Part shown: positions 1-6,885 of the stretch, piece after piece | Layout: each line of letters begins with the position of its first letter | Numbering within the stretch: position 1 is the first letter of the stretch | From: an uncultured Collinsella sp. | GTDB lineage: Bacteria; Actinomycetota; Coriobacteriia; Coriobacteriales; Coriobacteriaceae | Length of the DNA stretch: 12,253 bases | NCBI GenBank assembly: GCA_900551655.1 | Contig: URWM01000022.1 | Coordinates: 1 to 12,253 of the forward strand | Reading direction: 5' to 3' | Made by a program: the position numbers and the translations under genes | The notes under the pieces: model-generated | The model's database searches: none | What the model was told of the DNA's origin: nothing | The model's input: the letters and a program-made list of their open reading frames with translations, nothing else

Positions 1-5
1 TCTAC

Positions 6-39
6 GTCTCGTGGGCTCGGAGATGTGTATAAGAGACAG
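6..39 (+). other. Residual Nextera transposase adapter (artefact)
   Basis: These 34 bases read as the Illumina Nextera read-2 transposase adapter, ending in the 19-bp Tn5 mosaic end (21-39). This identification is from memory of the adapter sequence. The match is continuous and lies at the very edge of the window, so this is an untrimmed library sequence at a contig end and not part of the genome. Bases 1-5 probably belong to the same artefact. Genomic sequence starts at about base 40. Confidence 0.95.
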
Positions 40-51
40 AGAGTGAGGAGT

Positions 52-94
52 GTCCCCGAGTGCCGGCAGAAAAGGAACGTCCCTAAGTGCCGCC
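52..94. repeat. Pair of degenerate 16-bp direct repeats at contig edge
   Basis: Bases 52-67 and 79-94 are related copies of a unit of the form GTCCC-(C/T)-(G/A)-AGTGCC, matching at 12 of 16 positions and offset by 27 bases. They are separated by an A-rich spacer. They lie directly inside the adapter at the contig end. A dispersed intergenic repeat is a common reason for an assembly to stop, so this may be the edge of a longer repeat tract. No coding potential is seen here. Confidence 0.5.
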
Positions 95-95
95 T

Positions 96-132
96 AAATA
101 CCGTTTATCGGAGAAAAAATACCGTTCACCGG
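96..132. promoter_or_regulatory. Two 16-bp direct repeats, possible operator/activator sites
   Basis: Bases 96-111 and 117-132 both begin AAATACCGTT and end CGG, matching at 14 of 16 positions. Their start points are exactly 21 bp apart, about two helical turns. Each copy also has a small internal dyad: CCG/CGG in the first and ACCG/CGGT in the second. They sit roughly 45-80 bp upstream of the start point expected from the promoter candidate at 142-169, a usual place for a regulator of the PTS operon. The binding protein is unknown and the role is inferred. Confidence 0.45.
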
Positions 133-141
133 TCATAATGA

Positions 142-169
142 TTGTTCCGGCTTTGGGCTTGTCTACAAT
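142..169 (+). promoter_or_regulatory. Candidate sigma-70 promoter of the PTS operon
   Basis: A -10 element TACAAT (164-169, five of six consensus bases) is preceded at 16 bp by TTGTTC (142-147, a weak -35 with the TTG part conserved). Transcription would start near base 175, giving a leader of about 130 bases before the EIIA start codon. That leader would contain all of the hairpins at 195-281. This is a pattern match only. Confidence 0.45.
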
Positions 170-194
170 AGCCCCCGTAAAAAGAAATGCGGAA

Positions 195-281
195 GGTTAC
201 CGAGTCCCCTCGGACGTGGGCCTAACCAAAGTCTTTGATCGTGAGCGTCTCAATGGGCGCATTCGATTGATTTTGGTTGGG
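195..281 (+). promoter_or_regulatory. Candidate antiterminator/terminator RNA switch in PTS leader
   Basis: Two alternative RNA structures compete for the same bases. In the first, GGTTA (195-199) pairs with TAACC (223-227) around an inner 5-bp stem (200-204 with 209-213), leaving a 9-base 3' bulge. In the second, 221-230 pairs with 272-281 over ten positions (one G-U), with short nested stems at 238-241/264-267 and 245-247/258-260. Bases 223-227 cannot serve both. BglG/LicT proteins are known to act by stabilising a short antiterminator hairpin that overlaps a terminator, and such a protein is encoded just downstream. Against this, the first hairpin is not a clear match to the classical RAT sequence, and the second lacks a strong U-tract (it is followed by CTATATTTA). 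Confidence 0.4.
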
Positions 282-307
282 CTATATTTATGAAGGGACA
301 TGTCACC

Positions 308-820
308 ATGGGTTTCTTTTCTCGCCTAATGGGTGGCTCGGATAAGCAGACGACTGCGGCTTCCGAGTTCGAAATCCTCGCTCCCGTTTCCGGCGAGCTT
401 GTTCATCTAGAAAATACCAATGACCCCGCTTTTAGCAGCCGTGCAGTGGGCGATGGCGTTGCCGTGGTTCCCCAAGAGGGAACGGTGTGCGCTCCTGTTT
501 CCGGCACCGTCGCGGCGCTGTTTCCGACTGAGCACGCGCTGGGCATCATGTCCGACGACAGCTCTGCTCAGGTGATGCTGCATATCGGAATCGACACTGT
601 TAAACTTGAGGGCAAGGGCTTCCATGCGCTTGTTGCCCAGGGTGATCACGTTGACGCGGGCCAGCCCCTCGTCGAGGTCGATTTCGACGTGGTTCGCGCT
701 GCCGGTTTCGATCCTACGGTCTTCGTTATCGTGTGCGAGCGCTCGGAGAACTCGACTCTTCGTGAGCATGCTTCCGGCCCTGTTGCTGTTAAAGAGCCTG
801 TCGTCTGGCTTTCCGAGTAA
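308..820 (+). CDS. PTS glucose-family EIIA phosphocarrier protein
   Basis: This 170-residue protein belongs to the Crr/EIIA-Glc family and has close to the usual domain length. It carries phosphate from HPr to the EIIB domain of a sugar permease in the cytoplasm. The phosphorylated histidine is expected to be His92 in the VMLHIGIDTV motif; the assisting histidine is His76 in TEHALGI, corresponding to His90 and His75 of E. coli Crr. The ATG at 308 was chosen because GAAGGGA (292-298) lies 9 bases before it; an in-frame ATG at 290 has no good ribosome binding site. It is the first gene of the operon, and the EIICB at 1793 has no EIIA domain of its own, so this protein is probably its dedicated partner. 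It may also serve other glucose-family permeases. Confidence 0.9.
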   Translation: MGFFSRLMGGSDKQTTAASEFEILAPVSGELVHLENTNDPAFSSRAVGDGVAVVPQEGTVCAPVSGTVAALFPTEHALGIMSDDSSAQVMLHIGIDTVKLEGKGFHALVAQGDHVDAGQPLVEVDFDVVRAAGFDPTVFVIVCERSENSTLREHASGPVAVKEPVVWLSE

Positions 821-838
821 ATTCTTGTGGTGGGTACC

Positions 839-1693
839 GTGGTTATCAAGCGAGTTTTTAACAACAACGTCGCAATGGTCACTTCGGACGATGGCTCCGA
901 GCTCATCGTCATCGGTCGAGGCCTCTGCTTTGGCCGTCATGCCGGCGATGCCATCGACGAGGCATCAGTCGAAAAGACCTACGCGTTGCAGGAGGGAACT
1001 TCTCAGGATTCGCGTACGATCGACCGCTTGGCACATCTTTTAGAGTCCATCCCCACCGTCAACCTCGTGATTTCCGAGGACATCGTTCAGATGCTTCGTC
1101 GAGAGCTCAATGTCGATATCAATGACAAGATTCTCATCGCTCTCGCAGACCATATCAGCCTTGCTTTGGAGCGCGAGCGCAAGGGCGTCCCCTGTGAGAA
1201 TCCGTTGCTGCTCGAGATTCAGCAGTTCTATCGCAAGGAGTATGCACTTGCGGGCCGTGCGCTGCAGATTATCAAGGAGTATATGGGCATCCAGATGAGC
1301 GAAGAAGAGCAGGGTTTTATCACGCTGCATATCGTTAACGCCACTATGCCGCAACGCTCCGATCGTCTCATCATCTCGGTCCAGCTTGTTCGCGACGTGC
1401 TCGCGATTGTTTCCGAGCGCTATGCTACGACCCTCGATAACACCTCGCTGCCTTACGAACGTTTCGTTCGTCACCTGCAGTTTTTCGCGCAGCGAGCGCT
1501 CGATCCTGCGGCCGGGCAAATCAATGGCGACGCGCTGTTCCGAATCGATGAAACGGCGTATCCGTGCGCATTCTCGTGCGCGGACGCCATAGCCGCCCAC
1601 TTGTCGTCTACCTATAACGTTGTCGTTACCGATGCCGAGAAGAGTTATCTCGCGTATCACATTGTTAACCTGCTTGGAGAACCTGGTCTCTAG
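839..1693 (+). CDS. licT: BglG/LicT-family transcriptional antiterminator
   Basis: This 284-residue protein has the standard layout: an N-terminal CAT RNA-binding domain (about 1-57, with the family NNNV and GRGL stretches), then two PRD domains. All four regulatory histidines are seen: His105 (ADHISLA) and His164 (ITLHIVNA) in PRD1, His212 (RHLQFF) and His274 (AYHIVNLL) in PRD2. They are spaced as in Bacillus LicT, where I recall positions 100, 159, 207 and 269. Such proteins bind a leader RNA hairpin to prevent termination when their PTS substrate is present, and are controlled by EIIB- and HPr-dependent phosphorylation. The GTG at 839 gives the family's typical MVIKRxxNNN start; GTG at 827 is in frame but less likely. 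The gene lies 18 bases after EIIA and upstream of EIICB, so it should control this operon. The symbol denotes the family, not a lichenan substrate. Confidence 0.9.
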   Translation: MVIKRVFNNNVAMVTSDDGSELIVIGRGLCFGRHAGDAIDEASVEKTYALQEGTSQDSRTIDRLAHLLESIPTVNLVISEDIVQMLRRELNVDINDKILIALADHISLALERERKGVPCENPLLLEIQQFYRKEYALAGRALQIIKEYMGIQMSEEEQGFITLHIVNATMPQRSDRLIISVQLVRDVLAIVSERYATTLDNTSLPYERFVRHLQFFAQRALDPAAGQINGDALFRIDETAYPCAFSCADAIAAHLSSTYNVVVTDAEKSYLAYHIVNLLGEPGL

Positions 1694-1700
1694 GCATAAC

Positions 1701-1753
1701 GTGCCCACACATCGATTGATATAAGGCAAGGCTCACGGTCTTGTCCAGGGCAC
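1701..1753 (+). promoter_or_regulatory. Stem-loop region in the antiterminator-permease gap
   Basis: The 99-base gap between the antiterminator and EIICB genes can fold. GTGCCC (1701-1706) is a perfect complement of GGGCAC (1748-1753) and encloses a bulged hairpin in which GGCAAG (1725-1730) pairs with CTTGTCC (1740-1746). In the E. coli bgl operon, terminator/antiterminator elements lie on both sides of bglG, so a second attenuator here would be natural. No U-tract of terminator quality follows, and the sequence does not resemble the hairpin at 195-227, so the regulatory role is only a possibility. Confidence 0.3.
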
Positions 1754-1792
1754 ATCTGTCTTAATTTGCGGAAAAGGAAGGGGAGTACCGCT

Positions 1793-3409
1793 ATGACCGC
1801 AAAAAAGAAGTTCAATTTCAAAGCGCCATTGGAGGTGTTCGCGAAGTCGATCGTCCAGCCGATGATGTATCTCTCGGTTGCCGGCATCCTGCTCATCGTG
1901 GGCATCATTCTGACCAACAAGACCATTTGTGCTTTGGTCCCCGTACTGGGCTCCGGTCCGTTCCAGCTTGTGGGCGCCGTTGTCTATCAGTCGCTGATGT
2001 TTATCATCAACAACCTCTCGATTCTGTTCTGCGTGGGCATCGCCGGCGCCATGGCAAAGAAGAACAAGGGCCATGCTTCGCTGATCGCCCTGATGTCGTT
2101 CTTCCTGTTCCTGCAGGCTAACAACATCGTGCTCAACGCCACCGGCTCTCTTGCCGAAGCGAACGGCATGCTCGGTCTTACCGGAACCGGCCAGAGCACC
2201 GTTATGGGCATCCAGGTACTCGATACCGGCGTGTTTGGCGGCATCATTCTTGGTTGCATCACCGGTGCCGTGTTCAACAAGTATTCGAACAAGCAGTTCC
2301 CCATTGCCCTTTCGATGTTCTCGGGCGTTCGCTTTCCGTTCCTGATCATGATCATCATCTCCTGGATCATGGGCGCTGGCTTCTGCATCGTTTGGCCTCC
2401 TGTCCAGGGTGCCATCTCCTCCGTTGCCGGCATCATTAAGGAGTCGGGCAACATCGGTCTGTTTATCTACGGTATGCTCAACAAGCTGCTCGTTCCCACT
2501 GGCCTGCACCACCTCATCTACACCCCGTTCCAGTTCTCCGATGTGGGTGGCACCCTGACGCTGGGCGATCAGGTTATCGCCGGCGCCTACCCCATCCGTG
2601 TCGCCGAGATGGCAATGACGGGCCAGCCCTTCTCCGATAGCACGTATTTCAACAGCTACACCTTCAACAACCTGTGGCCCTACATCGGTATCGGTCTCGC
2701 CTTTATCGTCACCGCTTACAAGGGGAACAAGGATAAGACCAAGGCCGTTATCATCCCGCTGATCATCACCGCCGTGCTCTCCTGTGTCACCGAGCCCATG
2801 GACTTCCTCTTTGTCTTTGCCGCTCCCGTGCTCTTTGTCGTTCATTCGGTTCTTTCCGGCATCTTCCTGGTCCTGCTCAAGGTCCTCTCCGTGCCCGCTT
2901 CGACTGCAGGCGGCATCATCAACATCGTGGTTTCCAACCTGGTCCTCGGTGTCGATAAGACCAACTGGCCGGTTATGCTGGTGCTTGGAGTCGTCAACGC
3001 CGCTCTGTACTTCTTCCTCTTCACCTTCCTTATTAAGAAGCTCAACCTCCACACGCCTGGTCGCGAGGAGGAGTCCGAGCTCGCCGAGTCCGTTGCCGAG
3101 GGCGAGGCCGCCGCGTCTGTCGCGGTGAAGCAGGGCGCTGTCGCCGCAGCTCCCGCAGAGGGCGTCGATGCGGGCATTGCCGACCTGGTTGCAGGTCTTG
3201 GTGGCAAGGACAACATCGAGGAGCTCGAGAACTGCTTTACGCGTCTCCGCGTGAACGTTAAGAACCCGGACCTCATTAATGAGGACCTCATCAACCACGT
3301 GCCCAACAGCGGCATCAACCGCAACGGCAATAATATCCAGATCATCTTTGGCATGAAGGTCGCCGAGATGCGCGACAAGGTCGAAAACGCAATTGAGAAG
3401 GAGCAGTAA
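1793..3409 (+). CDS. PTS alpha-glucoside-type EIICB permease
   Basis: This 538-residue membrane protein takes up a sugar and phosphorylates it. Residues about 1-420 are an EIIC domain with roughly ten hydrophobic segments. It carries the family stretches PTGLHHLIY (235-243) and VTEPMDFLF (332-340), which resemble the GlvC/MalP alpha-glucoside group. A linker rich in Ala, Glu and Val (about 425-458) leads to an EIIB domain (about 460-538) with the phosphorylation site Cys481 in NCFTRLRV. There is no EIIA domain; that function is probably supplied from 308-820. The ATG at 1793 is preceded by a purine-rich ribosome binding site (AAAAGGAAGGGGAG, 1772-1785); an in-frame TTG at 1766 would place that site inside the gene. 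The GH4 gene starts 3 bases later. Maltose, trehalose-like or sucrose-isomer disaccharides are possible substrates; the sequence does not decide. Confidence 0.9.
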   Translation: MTAKKKFNFKAPLEVFAKSIVQPMMYLSVAGILLIVGIILTNKTICALVPVLGSGPFQLVGAVVYQSLMFIINNLSILFCVGIAGAMAKKNKGHASLIALMSFFLFLQANNIVLNATGSLAEANGMLGLTGTGQSTVMGIQVLDTGVFGGIILGCITGAVFNKYSNKQFPIALSMFSGVRFPFLIMIIISWIMGAGFCIVWPPVQGAISSVAGIIKESGNIGLFIYGMLNKLLVPTGLHHLIYTPFQFSDVGGTLTLGDQVIAGAYPIRVAEMAMTGQPFSDSTYFNSYTFNNLWPYIGIGLAFIVTAYKGNKDKTKAVIIPLIITAVLSCVTEPMDFLFVFAAPVLFVVHSVLSGIFLVLLKVLSVPASTAGGIINIVVSNLVLGVDKTNWPVMLVLGVVNAALYFFLFTFLIKKLNLHTPGREEESELAESVAEGEAAASVAVKQGAVAAAPAEGVDAGIADLVAGLGGKDNIEELENCFTRLRVNVKNPDLINEDLINHVPNSGINRNGNNIQIIFGMKVAEMRDKVENAIEKEQ

Positions 3410-3412
3410 ACA

Positions 3413-4795
3413 ATGATCATTACTCTGTGTGGTGGCGGATCCACCTTTACCCCCGGCATCGTCAAGTCCATCGCCCTGCGCAAGGACGAGCTCGACGTTG
3501 ACGAGATTCGTCTGTACGACATCAACGAGGAGCGCCAGCGCAAGATCGGCGTGCTCGTGGACTGGATTTTGCACGAGGACCTCGGCCTGGACATCAAGCT
3601 CACGGTGACCACCGACAAAAAGACGGCTTTTACCGACGCGAGCTTCGTGTTTGCCCAGATGCGCGTGGGCGGCTACGCCATGCGCGAGCAGGACGAGAAG
3701 ATTCCGCTGCGTCACGGCTGCGTGGGTCAGGAGACTTGCGGTTGCGGCGGCCTTGCCTACGGCATGCGCACCATCTTCCCCATGGTCGAGCTGATCGATG
3801 ACGTTGAGAAGTACGCCAAGAAGGACTACTGGATTCTCAACTACTCCAACCCTGCCGCCATCGTCTCCGAGGGCTGCCGTGTGCTGCGTCCCAACGCTCG
3901 CATCATCAACATCTGCGACATGCCGATCGCGATCATCGACGTGGTTTGCGCCGCGCTCGATATCGAGAAGAAGGATGTCGAGTACGATTACTTTGGCCTC
4001 AACCACTTTGGTTGGTTCACCTCGATCCGCCACAAGGGCGAGGAGGTGCTCCCGCAGGTGCGCGAGTACATCAAGGAGCATGAGATTCTGCTGCCCGATT
4101 CTTACCTCAAGGGCATGGGCTCGCTCATGGCAAAGAAGCCCGAGGAGACCGCCGACGAGCACCCCGAGCAGAATCGCCACACCAAGGGCAGCTGGTACTA
4201 CGTCTGGAAGGGCGAGTACGAGATCATGGAGTGCTTCCCGGAGTATCTGCCCAATACGTATCTGAACTACTACCTGCAGCAGAAGGAGTTCGTCGAGCAT
4301 TCCAACCCCGAGCGCACCCGTGCTAACGAGGTTGAGGAGACGCGCGAGAAGAACCTCTTCGACGGCATCGACCACTACGAGAAGACGGGCGAGATCGACG
4401 AGAGCACGTTCTATGCGGGCAGCCACGGCGACTGGATTGCCGACCTGGCTATCGCTCTGAAGAACGACACCAAGCAGCGCTTCCTGGTCATTTGCGAGAA
4501 CAAGGGCGCTATCCCCAACATGCCCTACGACGCTATGGTCGAGCTGCCTGCCTACATTGGCAAGAACGGCCCCGAGGTCATCAGCCGCGACAACATTCCT
4601 CTGTTCCAGCAGGGCCTCATGATGCAGCAGCTGAACTCCGAGAAGCTCGTGGTCGAGGCTACGATCGAGGGTTCGTACGAGAAGGCGCTCAAGGCCTTCA
4701 CGCTGAACAAGACCGTGCCTTCGATGAAGGTCGCCAAGGAAGTTCTCGACGACATGATCGAGGCCAACAAGGGTTACTGGCCCGAGCTTAGCTAA
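3413..4795 (+). CDS. GH4 6-phospho-alpha-glucosidase
   Basis: This 460-residue cytoplasmic enzyme of glycoside hydrolase family 4 hydrolyses a 6-phosphorylated alpha-glucoside to glucose 6-phosphate and a second sugar. The family uses NAD and a divalent metal in an oxidation-elimination mechanism. The NAD-binding loop GGGSTFTPG (7-15) starts the protein. The CDMP motif (168-171), typical of the alpha-specific GlvA/MalH branch, holds the metal-ligand Cys168 and catalytic Asp169, and His198 in LNHFGW is the second metal ligand. Tyr283 in LPNTYLNYY matches the proposed catalytic Tyr265 of Bacillus GlvA. Overall similarity to GlvA runs to the shared C-terminal WPEL. An extra GGL/CGC stretch (109-113) differs slightly from the GPGG of GlvA. 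The ribosome binding site GAAGGAG lies in the end of EIICB. This is the last gene of the operon, followed by a terminator. Confidence 0.93.
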   Translation: MIITLCGGGSTFTPGIVKSIALRKDELDVDEIRLYDINEERQRKIGVLVDWILHEDLGLDIKLTVTTDKKTAFTDASFVFAQMRVGGYAMREQDEKIPLRHGCVGQETCGCGGLAYGMRTIFPMVELIDDVEKYAKKDYWILNYSNPAAIVSEGCRVLRPNARIINICDMPIAIIDVVCAALDIEKKDVEYDYFGLNHFGWFTSIRHKGEEVLPQVREYIKEHEILLPDSYLKGMGSLMAKKPEETADEHPEQNRHTKGSWYYVWKGEYEIMECFPEYLPNTYLNYYLQQKEFVEHSNPERTRANEVEETREKNLFDGIDHYEKTGEIDESTFYAGSHGDWIADLAIALKNDTKQRFLVICENKGAIPNMPYDAMVELPAYIGKNGPEVISRDNIPLFQQGLMMQQLNSEKLVVEATIEGSYEKALKAFTLNKTVPSMKVAKEVLDDMIEANKGYWPELS

Positions 4796-4826
4796 AGGTG
4801 ACAGTGCCGCTGGCCACATAACTTGA

Positions 4827-4872
4827 ACAATGCCCCGTCCGCGTGTTGTGCGTGGGCGGGGCATTGTCATTT
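4827..4872 (+). terminator. Hairpin terminator of the PTS operon
   Basis: A 17-bp stem (4827-4843 with 4851-4867, two G-U pairs) with a 7-base loop is centred on GCCCCG/CGGGGC. It is followed by CATTTGG, a short and imperfect T-run. It starts 31 bases after the GH4 stop codon and marks the end of the operon. The A/T ends of the stem could let it work on either strand, but there is no gene facing it. Confidence 0.8.
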
Positions 4873-5052
4873 GGTAACGCGTTTTATCAAATATGGCATT
4901 TATCTGCGGTAATGTTCTATTTCACCGCTGAGGGTGACATTTTATACCGCCTGCCGAACCGTGTGGAGACCTAACAACTTTTTAGGTCAGTGTTGTGCGT
5001 GTAGCATTTTTGCCCGGCCTCGCCTCCGGGCTGCCATGTGAGAGGGGATCTT
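4868..5052 (+). promoter_or_regulatory. Upstream control region of the hydrogenase operon
   Basis: This gap is locally AT-rich and must hold the promoter of the hydrogenase operon. Three dyads are visible. GCGGTA (4906-4911) with TACCGC (4945-4950) encloses TCACC/GGTGA (4922-4926/4933-4937). GACCTA (4968-4973) with TAGGTC (4983-4988) has a 9-base spacer. GCCCGG (5012-5017) with CCGGGC (5026-5031) would form a leader hairpin just before the ribosome binding site. Weak -10 candidates are TATACC (4943-4948) and TAGCAT (5002-5007), neither with a good -35. I do not see a clear Rex, FNR or Fur consensus site. Confidence 0.45.
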
Positions 5053-6885
5053 ATGGCACGACTGCACGTAATGGAACGCAGCCACGCTCAGGCCGTCATG
5101 GACGATCTGCACGATGCGCTTGGACGCCGTCTGGCGGTGAGTTCGCTCGCCCCGTGTCCCGTTGAGTTTACGGCAGCGCTCGTCAACCTGTGCTCCACCC
5201 AGAGCTGCGGCAAGTGCACGCCCTGCCGTGTGGGCCTGAGCGCGCTGAGCGACCTGCTCGCCGATGTGCTCGAAGGCCGCGCCGACGAGTCCACGCTCAA
5301 TCTGATCGAGCGCACCGCCCGCACCATCTATCTTTCGAGCGACTGCGCTATCGGCTACGAGGCCGGCGCCATGGCACTCACGGCCATTCGCGGCTTCCGC
5401 GACGATTTTGAGCACCACATCCGCGAGCACTCCTGTGGCTTTGACCGCGAGGCCCGCGTCCCGTGCGTCTCGGGCTGCCCGGCGCACGTCGACATTCCCG
5501 GTTACATTTCGCTGGTCGAGGCCGGCCGCTATGCCGATGCCGTCAAGGTCATCCGCAAGAACAACCCGCTGCCGCTCGTTTGCGGCCTGGTGTGCGAGCA
5601 TCCCTGCGAGATGCACTGCCGTCGTGGCATGGTCGACGATCCCATGAACATCCTCGCCCTCAAGCGTTTTGCCGTTGAGCACAGTGACCTCAACGACCAC
5701 AAGCCGCATGTAGTGGACAACACCGGTAAGCGCGTCGCCGTGATCGGCGGCGGCCCGGCCGGCCTTTCCTGTGCCTACTACCTGGCCGTGATGGGTCACA
5801 AGGTGACCATTTTTGAGCAGCGCCATCACTTGGGCGGCATGCTGCGCTACGGCATCCCCAGCTATCGTCTGCCGCGCGAGTGCCTGCAGGCCGAGATCGA
5901 CTGGATCTTGAGCGCCGGTATCGACGTTGAGCTCGACCACTCCGTCAACGGCGAGGAGCTCGCCCGTCTGCGCGACGAGTTCGATGCCGTCTACCTGGCC
6001 ATCGGTGCCCACAGTGACAAGAAGCTCGGCCTTCCGGGTGAAGAGGCGCCCGGCGTGGAATCGGCCGTCAAGATGCTGCGCGCCATCGGCGATGACGAAC
6101 TGCCCGACCTGAGCGGCCAGCGCGTGTGCGTCATTGGCGGCGGCAACGTGGCCATGGACGTGGCGCGCTCTGCTGTGCGCTGCGGTGCCGAAAAGGTGAG
6201 CATCGTTTACCGCCGTCGCATCTGCGACATGACGGCCCAGGATGCCGAGATTGCCGGCGCCCAGGCCGAGGGCTGCGAGGTTCTGGAGCTGACGGCTCCG
6301 CTCGCTATCGAGACGGGCGAGGAAGGTCGCGTGAGCGGCCTGCGCGTGCAGCCGCAGATTATCGGCGAGCCCCGTCGCGGTCGTCCGGCTCCGCGTGCCG
6401 CTGCCACGCCCGAGCGCGTCATCCCCTGCGAGCGCGTGTTTGTTGCCATTGGCCAGGATATCGATTCCAAGCCGTTTGAGGACATGGGCATCGCCTGCAA
6501 GTGGGGTCGCGTCGTCACCGATTCGGACGGCGCCGTGCCCAACTTCGATGGCCTCTTTAGCGGCGGCGACTGCCAGACCGGCCCCGCCACCGTCATCCGT
6601 GCCATCAACGCCGGCCGCGTGGCTTCGGCAAACATCGACCGCTACCTGGGCTTTGACCACAAGATCAAGCTCGACGTTGAGCTGCCGACCGTGCAGTTTA
6701 AGGGCAAGCACGAGTGCGGCCGCTGCGAGCTGGGCGAGCGCGAGGCCGGCGAGCGCATCCACGATTGGAATCTGGTCGAGCAGGGCCTTACCGAGCAGGA
6801 GGCACGCCAGGAGGCAAGCCGCTGCCTGCGTTGCGACCACTTTGGCTTTGGCGCGTTCCGCGGAGGGAGGAACCTGGAATGGTAG
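5053..6885 (+). CDS. NuoF-type Fe-S domain fused to GltD-like FAD/NAD(P) oxidoreductase
   Basis: This 610-residue protein is probably the pyridine-nucleotide partner of the downstream hydrogenase. Residues about 30-125 match the C-terminal Fe-S domain of NuoF/HydB, with cluster ligands Cys52, Cys55, Cys58 and Cys98; the NADH/FMN domain of NuoF is absent. Residues about 130-215 are a GltD-type double-cluster domain (Cys138, 142, 177, 181, 185, 189). Next comes an FAD site (GGGPAGLS, 232-239), a second nucleotide site (GGGNVAMD, 362-369) followed by VYRRR (385-389), which suggests NADP(H), and the FAD-closing FSGGDCQTGPATV (502-514). A C-terminal CxxC pair (555/558, 591/594) may bind one more cluster. 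The ATG at 5053 has AGGGG six bases ahead; an in-frame GTG at 5038 lies before that site. It overlaps hydA by 7 bases. It is not a real glutamate synthase subunit, since no gltB is present. Confidence 0.85.
   Translation: MARLHVMERSHAQAVMDDLHDALGRRLAVSSLAPCPVEFTAALVNLCSTQSCGKCTPCRVGLSALSDLLADVLEGRADESTLNLIERTARTIYLSSDCAIGYEAGAMALTAIRGFRDDFEHHIREHSCGFDREARVPCVSGCPAHVDIPGYISLVEAGRYADAVKVIRKNNPLPLVCGLVCEHPCEMHCRRGMVDDPMNILALKRFAVEHSDLNDHKPHVVDNTGKRVAVIGGGPAGLSCAYYLAVMGHKVTIFEQRHHLGGMLRYGIPSYRLPRECLQAEIDWILSAGIDVELDHSVNGEELARLRDEFDAVYLAIGAHSDKKLGLPGEEAPGVESAVKMLRAIGDDELPDLSGQRVCVIGGGNVAMDVARSAVRCGAEKVSIVYRRRICDMTAQDAEIAGAQAEGCEVLELTAPLAIETGEEGRVSGLRVQPQIIGEPRRGRPAPRAAATPERVIPCERVFVAIGQDIDSKPFEDMGIACKWGRVVTDSDGAVPNFDGLFSGGDCQTGPATVIRAINAGRVASANIDRYLGFDHKIKLDVELPTVQFKGKHECGRCELGEREAGERIHDWNLVEQGLTEQEARQEASRCLRCDHFGFGAFRGGRNLEW

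Noticed and set aside
21..39. Possible genuine Tn5-like transposon end
   Set aside because: The adjoining bases complete the Nextera adapter and lie at the contig edge; an artefact is far more likely.
87..293. Open frame of 68 codons upstream of EIIA
   Set aside because: It has no ribosome binding site, no recognisable domain and covers the promoter and leader hairpins, which explain the region better.
1690..1926. Minus-strand frame of 78 codons over the permease start
   Set aside because: Overlaps the coding start of EIICB with no ribosome binding site and no domain.
1733..4870. Minus-strand open frame of 1045 codons across the EIICB and GH4 genes
   Set aside because: It lies exactly opposite two well-recognised genes. 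Its translation is rich in His, Asp, Leu and Val with no known domain, as expected from reading biased GC-rich codons in antisense.
4987..6840. Minus-strand open frame of 617 codons opposite the FAD oxidoreductase gene
   Set aside because: Same antisense codon-bias effect; the plus strand has clear Fe-S, FAD and NAD(P) motifs.
5053..6885. Glutamate synthase small subunit (gltD)
   Set aside because: The core resembles GltD, but the extra NuoF-type domain, the C-terminal cysteine pairs, the overlap with hydA and the absence of gltB argue for a hydrogenase partner.
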